Assembly (NCBI RefSeq): GCF_004346225.1
Contig: NZ_SMAJ01000002.1
Span: 339,417 to 403,416 of the forward strand
DNA length: 64,000 bases
Reading direction: 5' to 3'
DNA from: Paralcaligenes ureilyticus
GTDB taxonomy: Bacteria > Pseudomonadota > Gammaproteobacteria > Burkholderiales > Burkholderiaceae_B
How positions within the stretch are numbered: position 1 is the stretch's first letter; each line of letters opens with the position of its first letter. The translations under genes and the position numbers were made by a program. This document shows, piece by piece, positions 27,541 through 36,942 of this stretch. A model generated the notes under the pieces. The model saw nothing but the letters and a program-made list of their open reading frames with translations, had not been told where the DNA came from and did not search any database.

Positions 27541-27618
27541 ACCGCCGTTGACCCCGGCCCGAAAGACATACGTCGGCGTCCCCGCTGTCAAAACGAAACC
27601 CCATTGCAGCACCGATTT

Positions 27619-30345
27619 ATGAGCCCAAGCGATTATCCGCGCCCTGATCCCGATGCCCTGCTGGCCCATGTCAACGAGCAGGATCGCCAGGCCTTGCGCG
27701 GCAAGCTGCGGATTTATTTCGGCGCATCGGCCGGCGTGGGCAAAACCTATGCCATGCTGGTTGCCGCAAGGCAATTGAAAAGCGAGGGCCGCGATGCACT
27801 GGTCGGCATCGTGGAAACCCACGGCCGCAAAGAGACCGCCGCATTGCTCGACGGGCTGGATATACTGCCATTGAAAACCGTCGATTATCGCGACCGGAAA
27901 ATCGAGGAATTCGATATCGACGCGGCGCTGGCCCGCCGCCCCGCCCTGATCCTTGTGGACGAACTGGCCCACTCGAATGCTCCCGGCCTGCGTCACCCCA
28001 AGCGCTGGCAGGACGTAGACGAATTGCTCAACGCCGGCATCGACGTTTTCACCACGATCAACGTGCAACACCTCGAAAGCCTGAACGATGTGGTGGGGGG
28101 CATTACCGGCATCCGTATCGCGGAAACCATGCCGGATACCTTTTTCGACGCGGCCAATGAGGTCGTGCTGGTCGATATCCCCGCAGACGAGCTGCTTGGC
28201 CGCCTCAAGGCGGGCAAGGTCTATCTAGCGCCTCAGGCGGATCATGCCGCCCGTCATTTTTTTCGCAAAGGCAATCTGATCGCCTTGCGTGAACTGGCGC
28301 TGCGCCGGACCGCCGACAGGGTCGGGGGCGATGTCCAGGCGTATCGAATCGAAAAGTCGATAGGCAAAGTGTGGAAAACAGACACCGCTTTGCTGGCCTG
28401 CATAGGCCCCTATGCCCAAGCCGAGCATGTTGTTCGCAATGCCGCAAGGCTTGCCGGCCAATTGAACGCCGACTGGCACGCGATTTACATTGAAACCCCC
28501 GAATTGCAAAAGCTTGCGCCCAAGAGCCGCGAACAGATACTGAAAACCCTCAAGCTTGCGCATAACCTCGGGGCTGTCACGGCGGTGCTGCCTGGCAACG
28601 ATGTCGCCCAGGAAATCGCCAGCTACGCTCATAACCACAATTTCTCCAAAATCGTGCTGGGCCGCGATCACACGGCACGGCTCTGGCGCCCATCCTGTTC
28701 AAGGCGCCTGGCCCGCGATGCGCCGGACCTCGATCTGATCAAAATTGGGTCCGCCGCGTCGCCGGAATCGGCGTCCGCGGAAAAAATCAAAAGACAACAC
28801 GCGGACTCGGTGAATGCGATTCCCGCAGGCGGCGCGGAATCGCCGCACTGGCGTTATCTCTGGACCGCCATCGCCTGCATCGCGACGGCCATGGCGGCAA
28901 CGCCCATGCAGCCTTACCTCGACCTGGCCAACATCGTCATGTTGTTCCTGCTTGTAGAGGTTCTGATCGCCATCCGTTTCGGACGCGGCCCGGCGATCAT
29001 GGCGGCCTTTCTGAGCGTCGCCCTGTTCGACTTCTTTTTCGTCCCGCCGCGTTTGTCCTTCGCGGTGGGCGACATCCAATACCTGATCACTTTTGCCGTC
29101 ATGCTGGCAGTGGGCCTGATCACCGTGCACCTGACCTCGGGGCTACGCTACCAGGCCAGGGTCGCCAACCATCGCGAGCGACGGGCGCGGGCGCTGTACG
29201 AATTCGCTCGCGAGCTATCCAGCGCTCTGGAAACGGAAAAGATAGTGAGCGTGACGCAAAATGCAGTTCAACGCACCTTTCACGCCAACGCCCTGCTATT
29301 GCTCCCCGATGACGCCAGTCATCTGCAGGCGCCTTCGCCGGCCGCCGCGCATTCAGGCAAGACTCGCCATCCCGAGCTCATCGACCCTGGCACGGCGCAA
29401 TGGGCTTACGATCAAGCTCAACCTGCCGGCATCGGTACCGACACCCTGCCAGGCAGCGCCTTGTTCTACCTTCCGTTGATAGCGCCCATGCGTACGCGCG
29501 GCGTGCTCGCCATTGAGCCTCCGAACCTCCGTTGGATCTGGATTCCGGAACAAAGGCAGCATCTGGACACCTTCGCGACATTGGCCGCCATCGCCCTGGA
29601 GCGCGTGCACTATATCGATGTGGCGCGAAACGCGCTGGTGCACATGGAGTCGGAACGGCTGCGCAATTCGCTGCTGGCGGCCCTGTCTCACGATTTGCGC
29701 ACTCCGCTGACCTCCCTGGTCGGGCTGTCCGAGTCTTTGGCCCTGTCCAGGCTCGAACCGCCGCAAGCCGAGCTCGCGCATGCTTTGCACAACGAGGCCT
29801 TGCGCATGAGCAATCTGGTCGCCAACCTGCTGGACATGGCGCGCATCCAAAGCGGCAGCATACAGCTGAACCGGCAATGGCAGCACATCGAAGAAGTCAT
29901 CGGCAGCGCCTTGCGCATCAGCCACGCCGCGCTCGCCAACCACGAGGTGACGACACAGCTGGCTCCCGACCTTCCACTAGTCCAATTCGATGCCGTGCTG
30001 ATTGAACGGGTATTGTGCAATCTGCTGGAGAATGCCGGTAAATACACCCCAACGGGGTCGCACATCACCATCGCCGTCAAAACACACCTTCAGTTTCTTG
30101 AAGTCTCGATCAACGACGATGGCCCTGGCCTGCCGGCCGGGCGGGAAGAGGCTATTTTCGAAAAATTCATGCGCGGCCAACACGAATCAGCCACTCCCGG
30201 CGTTGGACTGGGCCTGGCCATTTGCCGCGCTATCGTCCAGGCCCATGGCGGCGAGATCCATGGGGCGAAATCGCCGCAGGCAGGCGCATCCCTCATTTTT
30301 ACCCTTCCCCTGGGCACCCTCCCGGCCATGCCCGATCTGGACTAA
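27619..30345 (+). CDS. kdpD: KdpD, osmosensitive K+ sensor histidine kinase
   Basis: Membrane sensor kinase of 908 residues. The N-terminal KdpD domain carries Walker A GASAGVGKT (35-43) and VDELAHSNAPG. A universal-stress-protein domain follows near 250-370, four membrane helices near 413-500, a GAF domain, then HisKA with the phospho-His in ALSHDLRTPL (about 692) and HATPase with NLLENAGKYTP and DDGPGLP. I take ATG 27619; the frame extends to a TTG at 27604. It senses low K+ and phosphorylates KdpE. Confidence 0.95.
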   Translation: MSPSDYPRPDPDALLAHVNEQDRQALRGKLRIYFGASAGVGKTYAMLVAARQLKSEGRDALVGIVETHGRKETAALLDGLDILPLKTVDYRDRKIEEFDIDAALARRPALILVDELAHSNAPGLRHPKRWQDVDELLNAGIDVFTTINVQHLESLNDVVGGITGIRIAETMPDTFFDAANEVVLVDIPADELLGRLKAGKVYLAPQADHAARHFFRKGNLIALRELALRRTADRVGGDVQAYRIEKSIGKVWKTDTALLACIGPYAQAEHVVRNAARLAGQLNADWHAIYIETPELQKLAPKSREQILKTLKLAHNLGAVTAVLPGNDVAQEIASYAHNHNFSKIVLGRDHTARLWRPSCSRRLARDAPDLDLIKIGSAASPESASAEKIKRQHADSVNAIPAGGAESPHWRYLWTAIACIATAMAATPMQPYLDLANIVMLFLLVEVLIAIRFGRGPAIMAAFLSVALFDFFFVPPRLSFAVGDIQYLITFAVMLAVGLITVHLTSGLRYQARVANHRERRARALYEFARELSSALETEKIVSVTQNAVQRTFHANALLLLPDDASHLQAPSPAAAHSGKTRHPELIDPGTAQWAYDQAQPAGIGTDTLPGSALFYLPLIAPMRTRGVLAIEPPNLRWIWIPEQRQHLDTFATLAAIALERVHYIDVARNALVHMESERLRNSLLAALSHDLRTPLTSLVGLSESLALSRLEPPQAELAHALHNEALRMSNLVANLLDMARIQSGSIQLNRQWQHIEEVIGSALRISHAALANHEVTTQLAPDLPLVQFDAVLIERVLCNLLENAGKYTPTGSHITIAVKTHLQFLEVSINDDGPGLPAGREEAIFEKFMRGQHESATPGVGLGLAICRAIVQAHGGEIHGAKSPQAGASLIFTLPLGTLPAMPDLD

Positions 30346-30379
30346 AGTAACAAACCATCGAGCCACTGCGACCGAACCC

Positions 30380-31078
30380 ATGTCCGAACCGACACCCATT
30401 GCCCTCCTGGTCGAAGACGAGCCGCAAATCCGACGCTTTGTACGCCTGGCGTTGAACGAAGAAGGGTGGCAGGTATTCGAAGCCGATACCCTGCAGCGCG
30501 GCCTTATTGAAGCCGGCACGCGCAAGCCTGGCCTGATCATTCTTGATCTGGGCCTGCCCGACGGCGATGGCGTCGGTTTCATCAACGATTTGCGTCAATG
30601 GTCGAACGTGCCTGTTATCGTGCTGTCGGCGCGCACGAATGAAGCGGACAAGATCGAGGCGCTCGACGCGGGGGCGGATGACTATCTAAGCAAGCCATTT
30701 GGCGTGGGCGAGCTTCTCGCACGGGTGCGCTCAACGCAACGGCGCCTGCAACAGGCCTCGTCGGGCAGCGATGGCCCCATCGCGTTCGGCGATATCAAAA
30801 TCGACCTCAAGGCCCGCATGGTGACCAAAGGCGGCCAGCTCGTCCATCTGACACCTACCGAATACCGCCTTTTAGCAGTGCTGGCCGTCAATCCGGGGCG
30901 TGTCGTCACCAATCCGCAACTGCTGCGGCAGGTCTGGGGGCCATCACAAAGCGAGAACGGCCACTACCTGCGCATTTACATGGGACACTTGCGGCAAAAA
31001 CTCGAAGACGATCCCGCGCAGCCCAAATATCTGCTGACCGAAACAGCGGTGGGGTACCGTTTGTTTCTATCTTCGTAG
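30380..31078 (+). CDS. kdpE: KdpE, response regulator of the kdp operon
   Basis: OmpR-family response regulator of 232 residues. The receiver domain has LLVEDEPQIRR, the phospho-acceptor Asp in LILDLGLPDGDG (about residue 54), VLSAR and the Lys of DDYLSKPF. The C-terminal winged helix ends HYLRIYMGHLRQKL and AVGYRL. ATG at 30380 follows kdpD by 34 nt. It activates kdpFABC, probably through the direct repeats at 22763-22781. Confidence 0.96.
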   Translation: MSEPTPIALLVEDEPQIRRFVRLALNEEGWQVFEADTLQRGLIEAGTRKPGLIILDLGLPDGDGVGFINDLRQWSNVPVIVLSARTNEADKIEALDAGADDYLSKPFGVGELLARVRSTQRRLQQASSGSDGPIAFGDIKIDLKARMVTKGGQLVHLTPTEYRLLAVLAVNPGRVVTNPQLLRQVWGPSQSENGHYLRIYMGHLRQKLEDDPAQPKYLLTETAVGYRLFLSS

Positions 31079-31085
31079 GGCGTTT

Positions 31086-31109
31086 GTAGCGGCAGCCCTT
31101 GTGGCTGCC
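31086..31109 (+). repeat. Single REP element (GGCAGCC subtype)
   Basis: GTAGC head, stem GGCAGCC/GGCTGCC, loop CTTGT. It lies 7 nt after the kdpE stop and 18 nt before the rph stop on the other strand, so it sits between convergent genes, a usual REP position. Confidence 0.85.
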
Positions 31110-31127
31110 ATCGCGGCAAATCCTACA

Positions 31128-31880
31128 CTACCGCCCCAACGCCTTCTGCTGATACTCCGCCAACTGCAAAATCCCCCCATGGGCCAGATCCAGCAAGGCA
31201 TCGAGCGCCTTGCGATCAAAGGTCTGCCCTTCGGCCGTACCCTGTACTTCCACAAAGTGCCCGGCACCAGTCATGACGATATTCATATCGGCGTCGCAGC
31301 CCGAATCTTCGATGTAATCCAGATCGAGCACGGCTGCGCCATTGACCATCCCGACCGACACCGCCGTCACGCTGTCCTTGATTGGGTTCGTGGCGAGGAT
31401 ATGGTTATCGAGCAAGGTCTGCACCGCCAGCGCAGCCGCAACCCAGGCGCCGGTAATGCTGGCGCAGCGCGTGCCGCCATCGGCCTGCAGCACATCGCAA
31501 TCCAGATGCAGGGTGCGTTCGCCCAGCGCCTGCAGGTCGAACACCGCGCGCAAGCTGCGGCCGATCAGCCGCTGTATTTCTTGCGTTCGTCCGCTTTGCT
31601 TGCCCCGCGCGGCCTCACGATCGCTGCGCGTGTGCGTCGAGCGCGGCAGCATGCCGTATTCAGCCGTCACCCAACCCTGCCCCTTGCCTTTCAAGAACGG
31701 CGGCACCTTTTCCAACACACTGGCATTGCACAGCACATGCGTGTCGCCCGCCTTGATCAACACCGAGCCTTCGGCGTGACGCGTAAAGCCCGCTACCATC
31801 GAAACAGGACGCAATTGATCAAAGGCGCGGCCCGACGGGCGCACCACATTGGTTGTTAACGAACCTTTGGATTCAGACAA
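31128..31880 (-). CDS. rph: Ribonuclease PH
   Basis: Phosphorolytic 3'-5' exoribonuclease that trims tRNA 3' ends. I favour TTG at 31880 because AAGGAG stands 6-7 nt upstream, giving 250 residues; an ATG at 31901 adds seven residues but has no ribosome-binding site. Motifs: [32 protein letters not shown], the phosphate/active-site stretch [19 protein letters not shown], and [20 protein letters not shown]. Divergent from yicC, as both are RNA-turnover genes. Confidence 0.95.
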   Translation of the reverse strand: MSESKGSLTTNVVRPSGRAFDQLRPVSMVAGFTRHAEGSVLIKAGDTHVLCNASVLEKVPPFLKGKGQGWVTAEYGMLPRSTHTRSDREAARGKQSGRTQEIQRLIGRSLRAVFDLQALGERTLHLDCDVLQADGGTRCASITGAWVAAALAVQTLLDNHILATNPIKDSVTAVSVGMVNGAAVLDLDYIEDSGCDADMNIVMTGAGHFVEVQGTAEGQTFDRKALDALLDLAHGGILQLAEYQQKALGR

Positions 31881-31990
31881 GAAAGACTCCTTTACCCACA
31901 TTTATTCAAATGCCAATTGTCACACGAGCCGGCGCTGAGGCTCGCAGCCCTTACAATATTTCTTTAAATCAAGAAAACAGGACACATTCC

Positions 31991-32914
31991 ATGATACGCA
32001 GCATGACCGCCTTCGGCAGCGCTCGCGCCGAATCGCCCGCCGGCCAAGTGACGCTCGAATTTCGCAGCGTCAATAGCCGGTTCCTGGATCTTAATTTTCG
32101 TATCCCCGAAGATCTGCGCATGGCTGAAGGCATCATCCGCGAGAAGCTGGGGCAAGTCGTTACACGCGGCAAAGTCGATATCCGTGTCAATTACGCCCGT
32201 GCCAAAACCGATGCCGTTAAAACGCTCGATCCCGCCTGGTTGGCCGCCGTCGCAGCGCAATTATCAGCCGCACGCGCACTTATTCCCGACGTCGAAGCGC
32301 CCAGGCTTTCCGAATTGCTGAACGGGTCGAATAACACCGACGATGCGTTCGACCTCGAAGTCTGGACGGCCATGTGTGTAGAAGCCAGCACCCAGGCCTT
32401 AAGCGATCTGCAAGCCAATCGCGAACGCGAAGGCGCACGTTTGGCCGCCATGATGCTCGCCTGCTCGGCCCAGACAGCCGCTATCGTCACGCAGGTGGAG
32501 CAGGACCTTCCTCAATTGCTGGCCGATCATCAGCAGAAACTGGGCAACAAACTGCGCGAGGCGCTGGAAGCCGCCAACCCCGGCGGCTTTGCCCATATCA
32601 GCGGCCAGGAATTATCGGCGCGCATCGCTCAAGAAGCTTCGTTGTTTGCCCTGCGCATCGACGTGGCCGAAGAGCTGTCGCGCCTGCGCTCGCACATCGC
32701 CGAGCTGGACCATTTGCTCAACACCGGCGAAGCCGGCACCGACAAGAAAAAAACCGGCAGCATCGGCAAACGACTGGACTTTTTATTTCAGGAAATGAAC
32801 CGCGAGGCCAATACTCTGGGATCCAAAGCCAGCGGCCTGAGCATCACCCGCGCCGCGATCGACCTTAAGCTGCAAATCGAGCAGATGAGAGAGCAGGCGC
32901 AAAATATCGAGTGA
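31991..32914 (+). CDS. yicC: YicC family endoribonuclease
   Basis: YicC-type protein of 307 residues, implicated in RNA degradation and stress survival. The start is ATG 31991, MIRSMTAFGSA, the invariant family N-terminus; the frame is open to 31853. The C-terminal DUF1732 part has EELSRLRSHIAELDHLL and GKRLDFLFQEMNREANTLGSK, the strongest family signature. In relatives gmk usually follows; here a REP cluster and a LacI regulator do. Confidence 0.94.
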   Translation: MIRSMTAFGSARAESPAGQVTLEFRSVNSRFLDLNFRIPEDLRMAEGIIREKLGQVVTRGKVDIRVNYARAKTDAVKTLDPAWLAAVAAQLSAARALIPDVEAPRLSELLNGSNNTDDAFDLEVWTAMCVEASTQALSDLQANREREGARLAAMMLACSAQTAAIVTQVEQDLPQLLADHQQKLGNKLREALEAANPGGFAHISGQELSARIAQEASLFALRIDVAEELSRLRSHIAELDHLLNTGEAGTDKKKTGSIGKRLDFLFQEMNREANTLGSKASGLSITRAAIDLKLQIEQMREQAQNIE

Positions 32915-32944
32915 TACTTCACACCACGCACAATGATTGATTTT

Positions 32945-33042
32945 GGCAGCCACAAGGGCTGCCACTACAAAACGTACCTGTCGTTCACGTAGCGGCACCC
33001 CTTGTGGGTGCCATCCTACAACTCCTACCTTGTGGGTGCCAT
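32945..33042. repeat. REP cluster, mixed subtypes
   Basis: A minus-oriented GGCAGCC copy at 32945-32968, a plus-oriented GGCACCC copy at 32989-33012 and a truncated GGCACCC copy at about 33027-33042. Both stem subtypes stand side by side here, which shows they belong to one family. Confidence 0.85.
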
Positions 33043-33116
33043 CCCGCAATCCCTATCCTGGTAGTTTCCCTAGATAGAAGGCGACAGCCAAAAATGCTAT
33101 AAAAGTAAACTCAAAA

Positions 33117-33132
33117 ATGAAAACGTTTACAT
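33117..33132. promoter_or_regulatory. LacI-family operator
   Basis: ATGAAAACGTTTACAT is symmetric at 14 of 16 positions around the central CG and contains the AAACGTTT core typical of LacI/GalR operators. It lies 49 nt before the LacI-type regulator and downstream of a TATAAA that could be a -10. Probably autoregulation; control of the importer genes is likely by read-through. Confidence 0.75.
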
Positions 33133-33180
33133 TTCATATTTCGTTAGCATCTCCCATCCCTATCACCTTCGATAAACATA

Positions 33181-34200
33181 ATGCCGAACATCAAAGGCGT
33201 GGCAAAGTTGGCCGGGTGTTCAATCGCCACGGTTTCCAGGTGTTTTAACGCCCCTCATCTTGTTCGGGCGGCGACTCTGGCCCACGTAATGGCCATAGCG
33301 CAGCAGCAAAAATTCAGGCCCAGCGTTTTCGGCCAGCAGCTAAGGAAAAACCAGACCGGCCTGGTGGGTGTCGTGCTGCCGTCCCTGGCCAATCCGGTAT
33401 TTGCCGATTGCATCGGCGGAATTGAGCATGCGCTCAATCAGCACAACAAACGCATGCTGCTCACCACCACGCAATACGATTCAACGCGGGAAGAGCCGCT
33501 TATCGAAATACTGCTGCGGCAAAAGGTGGACGGGCTGTTGTTGACCGTTGCCAGCGCCGAAAACTGCACCGCCCTGGCCTCGCTGTCCACCGAAAACATA
33601 CCCTATGTACTTATGTACAACCATGCACCGGGCTACGAAACGGTGTCCATCGATGATCGCAAAGCGGCGCGCGACGCCGTCCAGCATTTGCTGAAGTTCG
33701 GGCATCGGCGCATTGCCATGCTGGCGGGTTTTCTAACGGCATCCGATCGTTCGGCGCTACGCTATCAAGGTTACCAGGACGCCATGCAGGAAGCGGGGCT
33801 TGCCGCACTGCCGCTGACAGAAGTCGACTTCGGAGCGCGAACCCTGGAAATACAACTGCAACACTGGCTCAATAAAATGTCCAGTTGTCCCACCGCCATA
33901 TTCTGCAGCACGGACCTGCTGGCATTAGGCGTTATCAAAGCGCTGCGCGAGCGCTCGCTGCGCATCCCGCAAGATATCTCGGTTATCGGTTTCGATGGGC
34001 TGGAATACGGGCAACTTATCGACCCCGCGCTGACTACCATCAGCCAGCCTAATGGCGAAATCGGCAGGACAGCCGCCCAGAAATTGCTCAAACGCCTGGA
34101 CGGAGAAAAAAGCCTGGAGCAGCCATTATTTTTAGCGCATGAGCTTTTAACAGGACATTCGGTGGGTCCGCCCAAGGTTTCCGGGGCTTTGGCAGCATGA
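33181..34200 (+). CDS. LacI family transcriptional regulator
   Basis: LacI/GalR regulator of 339 residues. The helix-turn-helix is at the extreme N-terminus (IKGVAKLAGCSIATVSRCFN), followed by a hinge and a periplasmic-binding-like effector domain starting GLVGVVLPSLANPVFADCI. PTAIFCSTDLLALGVIKAL and ISVIGFDGLEYGQLIDPALTT are standard. It resembles GntR-type LacI members (gluconate utilisation). It is followed by an ABC importer and phosphodiesterase and likely senses their substrate. Confidence 0.93.
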   Translation: MPNIKGVAKLAGCSIATVSRCFNAPHLVRAATLAHVMAIAQQQKFRPSVFGQQLRKNQTGLVGVVLPSLANPVFADCIGGIEHALNQHNKRMLLTTTQYDSTREEPLIEILLRQKVDGLLLTVASAENCTALASLSTENIPYVLMYNHAPGYETVSIDDRKAARDAVQHLLKFGHRRIAMLAGFLTASDRSALRYQGYQDAMQEAGLAALPLTEVDFGARTLEIQLQHWLNKMSSCPTAIFCSTDLLALGVIKALRERSLRIPQDISVIGFDGLEYGQLIDPALTTISQPNGEIGRTAAQKLLKRLDGEKSLEQPLFLAHELLTGHSVGPPKVSGALAA

Positions 34201-34276
34201 ATAAGCCCGAGGCGCTTAGCCACGCCGCCCGCTACGTTTTTCAGTTTTATCCACTCACAGATAAGGGAGTATTCAT

Positions 34277-35293
34277 ATGAAAAAGTCATTGTCTGGATTT
34301 CTTGGCCTGTTAATGCTGTCGGCCGGCCTCTATACGGGCGCGGCGCAGGCCGACGATAATTTGGTCATTTGCTACAACTGTCCGCCGGAATGGGCCGACT
34401 GGGCCGGGCAGATCAAGAATATCAAGGCCGATACGGGAATCACGGTTCCCCTGGACAACAAAAACTCGGGCCAGTCGCTTGCCCAGATCATGGCCGAGAA
34501 AAAGAGTCCGGTAGCCGATGTGGTTTACCTGGGCATTACCTCAGCCATCGAAGCCATGAAATACGATGTGCTGGGCACGTACAAGCCCAAGAATTGGGAT
34601 CAAATTCCAGCCGATCTGAAAGATCCCAATGGTCACTGGTTCGCAATTCATTCGGGCACGATAGGTATTTTCGTGAATAAGGCGGCCCTGGAGGGCAAGC
34701 CGGTGCCGCAATCGTGGGCCGATCTGCTCAAGCCTGAATACAAAGGCATGGTGGGGTATCTGGATCCCAGCAGCGCCTTTGTGGGATATGCCGCCGCAGT
34801 CGCGATCAACCAGGCCTCGGGAGGTTCTTTGAGTAATTTCGCGCCCGCGATCGATTACTTCAAGAAGCTGAAACAGAACCAACCCATCGTGCCCAAGCAA
34901 ACGGCCTACGCACGCGTGCTGTCGGGTGAAATCCCGATTCTGATCGACTTTGACTTCAACGCCTATCGCGCCAAATACAAGGATCATGCCGACGTGGCTT
35001 TTGTCATCCCCAAAGAAGGTACGGTGTCGTTTCCTTACGTAATGTCCCTGGTCAAAGGCGCTCCACACCAGGCCAATGCGGAAAAAGTGCTGGATTACAT
35101 AATGACCGACAAGGGTCAGGCGCATTGGGCCAATGCCTTCCTCAAACCGGTGCGCAATGTTCAAATACCCAAAGACGTAGCCGACAAGTTTTTACCGGCC
35201 GCCGACTATGCGCGCGCAAAAACAGTGAACTATGCGCAAATGGCCAAAGAACAAGAGCCCTTCCAACGCATGTATCTTGACCAGGTGCATTAA
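34277..35293 (+). CDS. Periplasmic binding protein of a polyamine/phosphonate/iron-type ABC importer
   Basis: Binding protein of 338 residues (SBP_bac_1/6 type). ATG 34277 has AAGGGAG upstream. The Sec signal is 1-25 (LGLLMLSAGLYTGAAQA). Mature sequence starts DDNLVICYNCPPEWADWAG. FVNKAALEGKPVPQSWADLL and KPEYKGMVGYLDPSSAF are typical of the family that includes 2-aminoethylphosphonate and Fe(III) receptors. Genomic context (permeases, ATPase, phosphodiesterase) suggests a phosphorus-containing organic ligand, by inference only. Confidence 0.9.
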   Translation: MKKSLSGFLGLLMLSAGLYTGAAQADDNLVICYNCPPEWADWAGQIKNIKADTGITVPLDNKNSGQSLAQIMAEKKSPVADVVYLGITSAIEAMKYDVLGTYKPKNWDQIPADLKDPNGHWFAIHSGTIGIFVNKAALEGKPVPQSWADLLKPEYKGMVGYLDPSSAFVGYAAAVAINQASGGSLSNFAPAIDYFKKLKQNQPIVPKQTAYARVLSGEIPILIDFDFNAYRAKYKDHADVAFVIPKEGTVSFPYVMSLVKGAPHQANAEKVLDYIMTDKGQAHWANAFLKPVRNVQIPKDVADKFLPAADYARAKTVNYAQMAKEQEPFQRMYLDQVH

Positions 35294-35310
35294 GGCAACA
35301 CGAAACACCT

Positions 35311-36135
35311 ATGCGCGATCTCACCCTACCCGTCCACTGGCGCGTTCTGTTGCTGCTGCCCGCGCTGATTGTCTTTACGGCATTCTGGCTAATCCCCATC
35401 GGAGTATTGGTGCGGATTAGCGCGGGCGGCAACTTCTTCGACACTTATTCCGCCATCCTGACCGACTCCCGATACGTCAACAGCCTATGGCAAACCGTGA
35501 TGCTGTCGCTGGTCGTGACCATTGCCACGATTATTCTGTCGGTCATTACCGGCTTGTTTCTCAGCAATAATGAATTTCCCGGAAAGCGGCTTCTGGTGTC
35601 GCTGCTGACCTTGCCGCTGGCCTTTCCGGGGGTCGTCGTCGGGTTTATGGTGATTATGCTGGCCGGTCGCCAGGGGCTCATCGGCGCTGTCAGCCAGGCC
35701 CTGTTCGGGCACAAACTGGTTTTTGCGTATTCCATGTCCGGCCTGTTTCTGGGATATCTGTACTTTTCGATCCCAAAAATCGTCCTGTCGGTCATGGCGG
35801 CCGCACAATCGCTGGACAAATCACTAGTCGAAGCCGCGCACTCTCTGGGGGCCGGCCCCTGGGCGGTGATGCGCGACGTAACCCTGCCTGCACTGGCTCC
35901 GGCCTTGATAGCCGCGGGCGCCATCTGTTTCGCAACTTCCATCGGCGCCTTCGGAACCGCTTTTACGCTGGCCACCGATATCAACGTGCTGCCCATGACC
36001 ATTTATACGGAGTTCACCCTGAACGCCAACCTGGTGACGGCCGCGGCGCTAAGCGTAGTGCTGGGCATCGTCACCTGGGCCATTTTGATGCTGGCCCGCA
36101 ATGTCGCCGGCGCCACCATGTCGGCGGGTGGTTAA
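35311..36135 (+). CDS. ABC transporter permease (first)
   Basis: Inner-membrane permease of 274 residues with six helices. The BPD_transp_1 coupling motif is EAAHSLGAGPWAVMRDVTLP near 180-200. TLPLAFPGVVVGFMVI matches PotB/PhnU-type permeases. ATG 35311 lies 18 nt after the binding-protein gene; the next permease starts 3 nt after its stop. Partner of the permease at 36139. Confidence 0.93.
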   Translation: MRDLTLPVHWRVLLLLPALIVFTAFWLIPIGVLVRISAGGNFFDTYSAILTDSRYVNSLWQTVMLSLVVTIATIILSVITGLFLSNNEFPGKRLLVSLLTLPLAFPGVVVGFMVIMLAGRQGLIGAVSQALFGHKLVFAYSMSGLFLGYLYFSIPKIVLSVMAAAQSLDKSLVEAAHSLGAGPWAVMRDVTLPALAPALIAAGAICFATSIGAFGTAFTLATDINVLPMTIYTEFTLNANLVTAAALSVVLGIVTWAILMLARNVAGATMSAGG

Positions 36136-36138
36136 GCC

Positions 36139-36933
36139 ATGACACTCAAAAAACGATTGCTGTTTGGCATGCAGTTGACTGTCACTCTTTTAATCTGCGC
36201 ATTTTTATTTGTACCCGTCATTACGTCGGCCTTGACCGGATTTTCAGTCAATTACTTCAAAGGGGTGCGCGCCGGCCTGACATTGAAATGGGTGTTTCAG
36301 GTTTTCAACGATTATCATGGCGCCATTGTAAATTCACTGCTGGTGGCAGGGTGCACGCTGCTCGTCGTCTTGATCGTGGGCGTGCCCGCGGGGTACGTGC
36401 TGTCGCGCTGGCAAAGCCGGTTCGCACGCCTGATTGAAGAATTGATCACGCTGCCCATTGCCCTGCCCGGTCTGGCCAGCGCCTTGGCCATCATCGTCGT
36501 CTATGGCGGCCTCAGGGATTTTCGCATCAGCCTGTGGTTCATTATTGTCGGCCACGTCGTATTCACGCTGCCCTTCATGGTGCGATCCGTGGCCGCCGCC
36601 TGCTCAGCCAATGATATCAAGACCCTCGAAGAAGGCGCCGCAAGCCTGGGCGCCCGATTTCTCACGCGATTCACCACCGTTGTAATTCCCAACATCCGCT
36701 CCGGCATCACAGCCGGCGCGCTGATGGTAGTGACCCTGTCGATGGGGGAATTCAACCTGACCTGGATGCTGCATACGCCTCAAACCAAAACCTTGCCGGT
36801 GGGCCTGGCCGATGCCTATGCCTCCTTGCGGATTGAAGTGGGCAGCGCCTACACAACCATCTTTTTTGCCATTGTCATCCCCTTACTGCTCTTGATGCAG
36901 GCCATGGACAAGCCAAAAAATCCAAAACCCTGA
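36139..36933 (+). CDS. ABC transporter permease (second)
   Basis: Permease of 264 residues with six predicted helices and the coupling motif EGAASLGARFLTRFTTVVIP. ELITLPIALPGLASALAII is the PotC/PhnV-like landmark. It forms the translocation pore with the preceding gene. Ends 9 nt before the ATPase. Confidence 0.93.
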   Translation: MTLKKRLLFGMQLTVTLLICAFLFVPVITSALTGFSVNYFKGVRAGLTLKWVFQVFNDYHGAIVNSLLVAGCTLLVVLIVGVPAGYVLSRWQSRFARLIEELITLPIALPGLASALAIIVVYGGLRDFRISLWFIIVGHVVFTLPFMVRSVAAACSANDIKTLEEGAASLGARFLTRFTTVVIPNIRSGITAGALMVVTLSMGEFNLTWMLHTPQTKTLPVGLADAYASLRIEVGSAYTTIFFAIVIPLLLLMQAMDKPKNPKP

Positions 36934-36942
36934 AGGCCCGCC

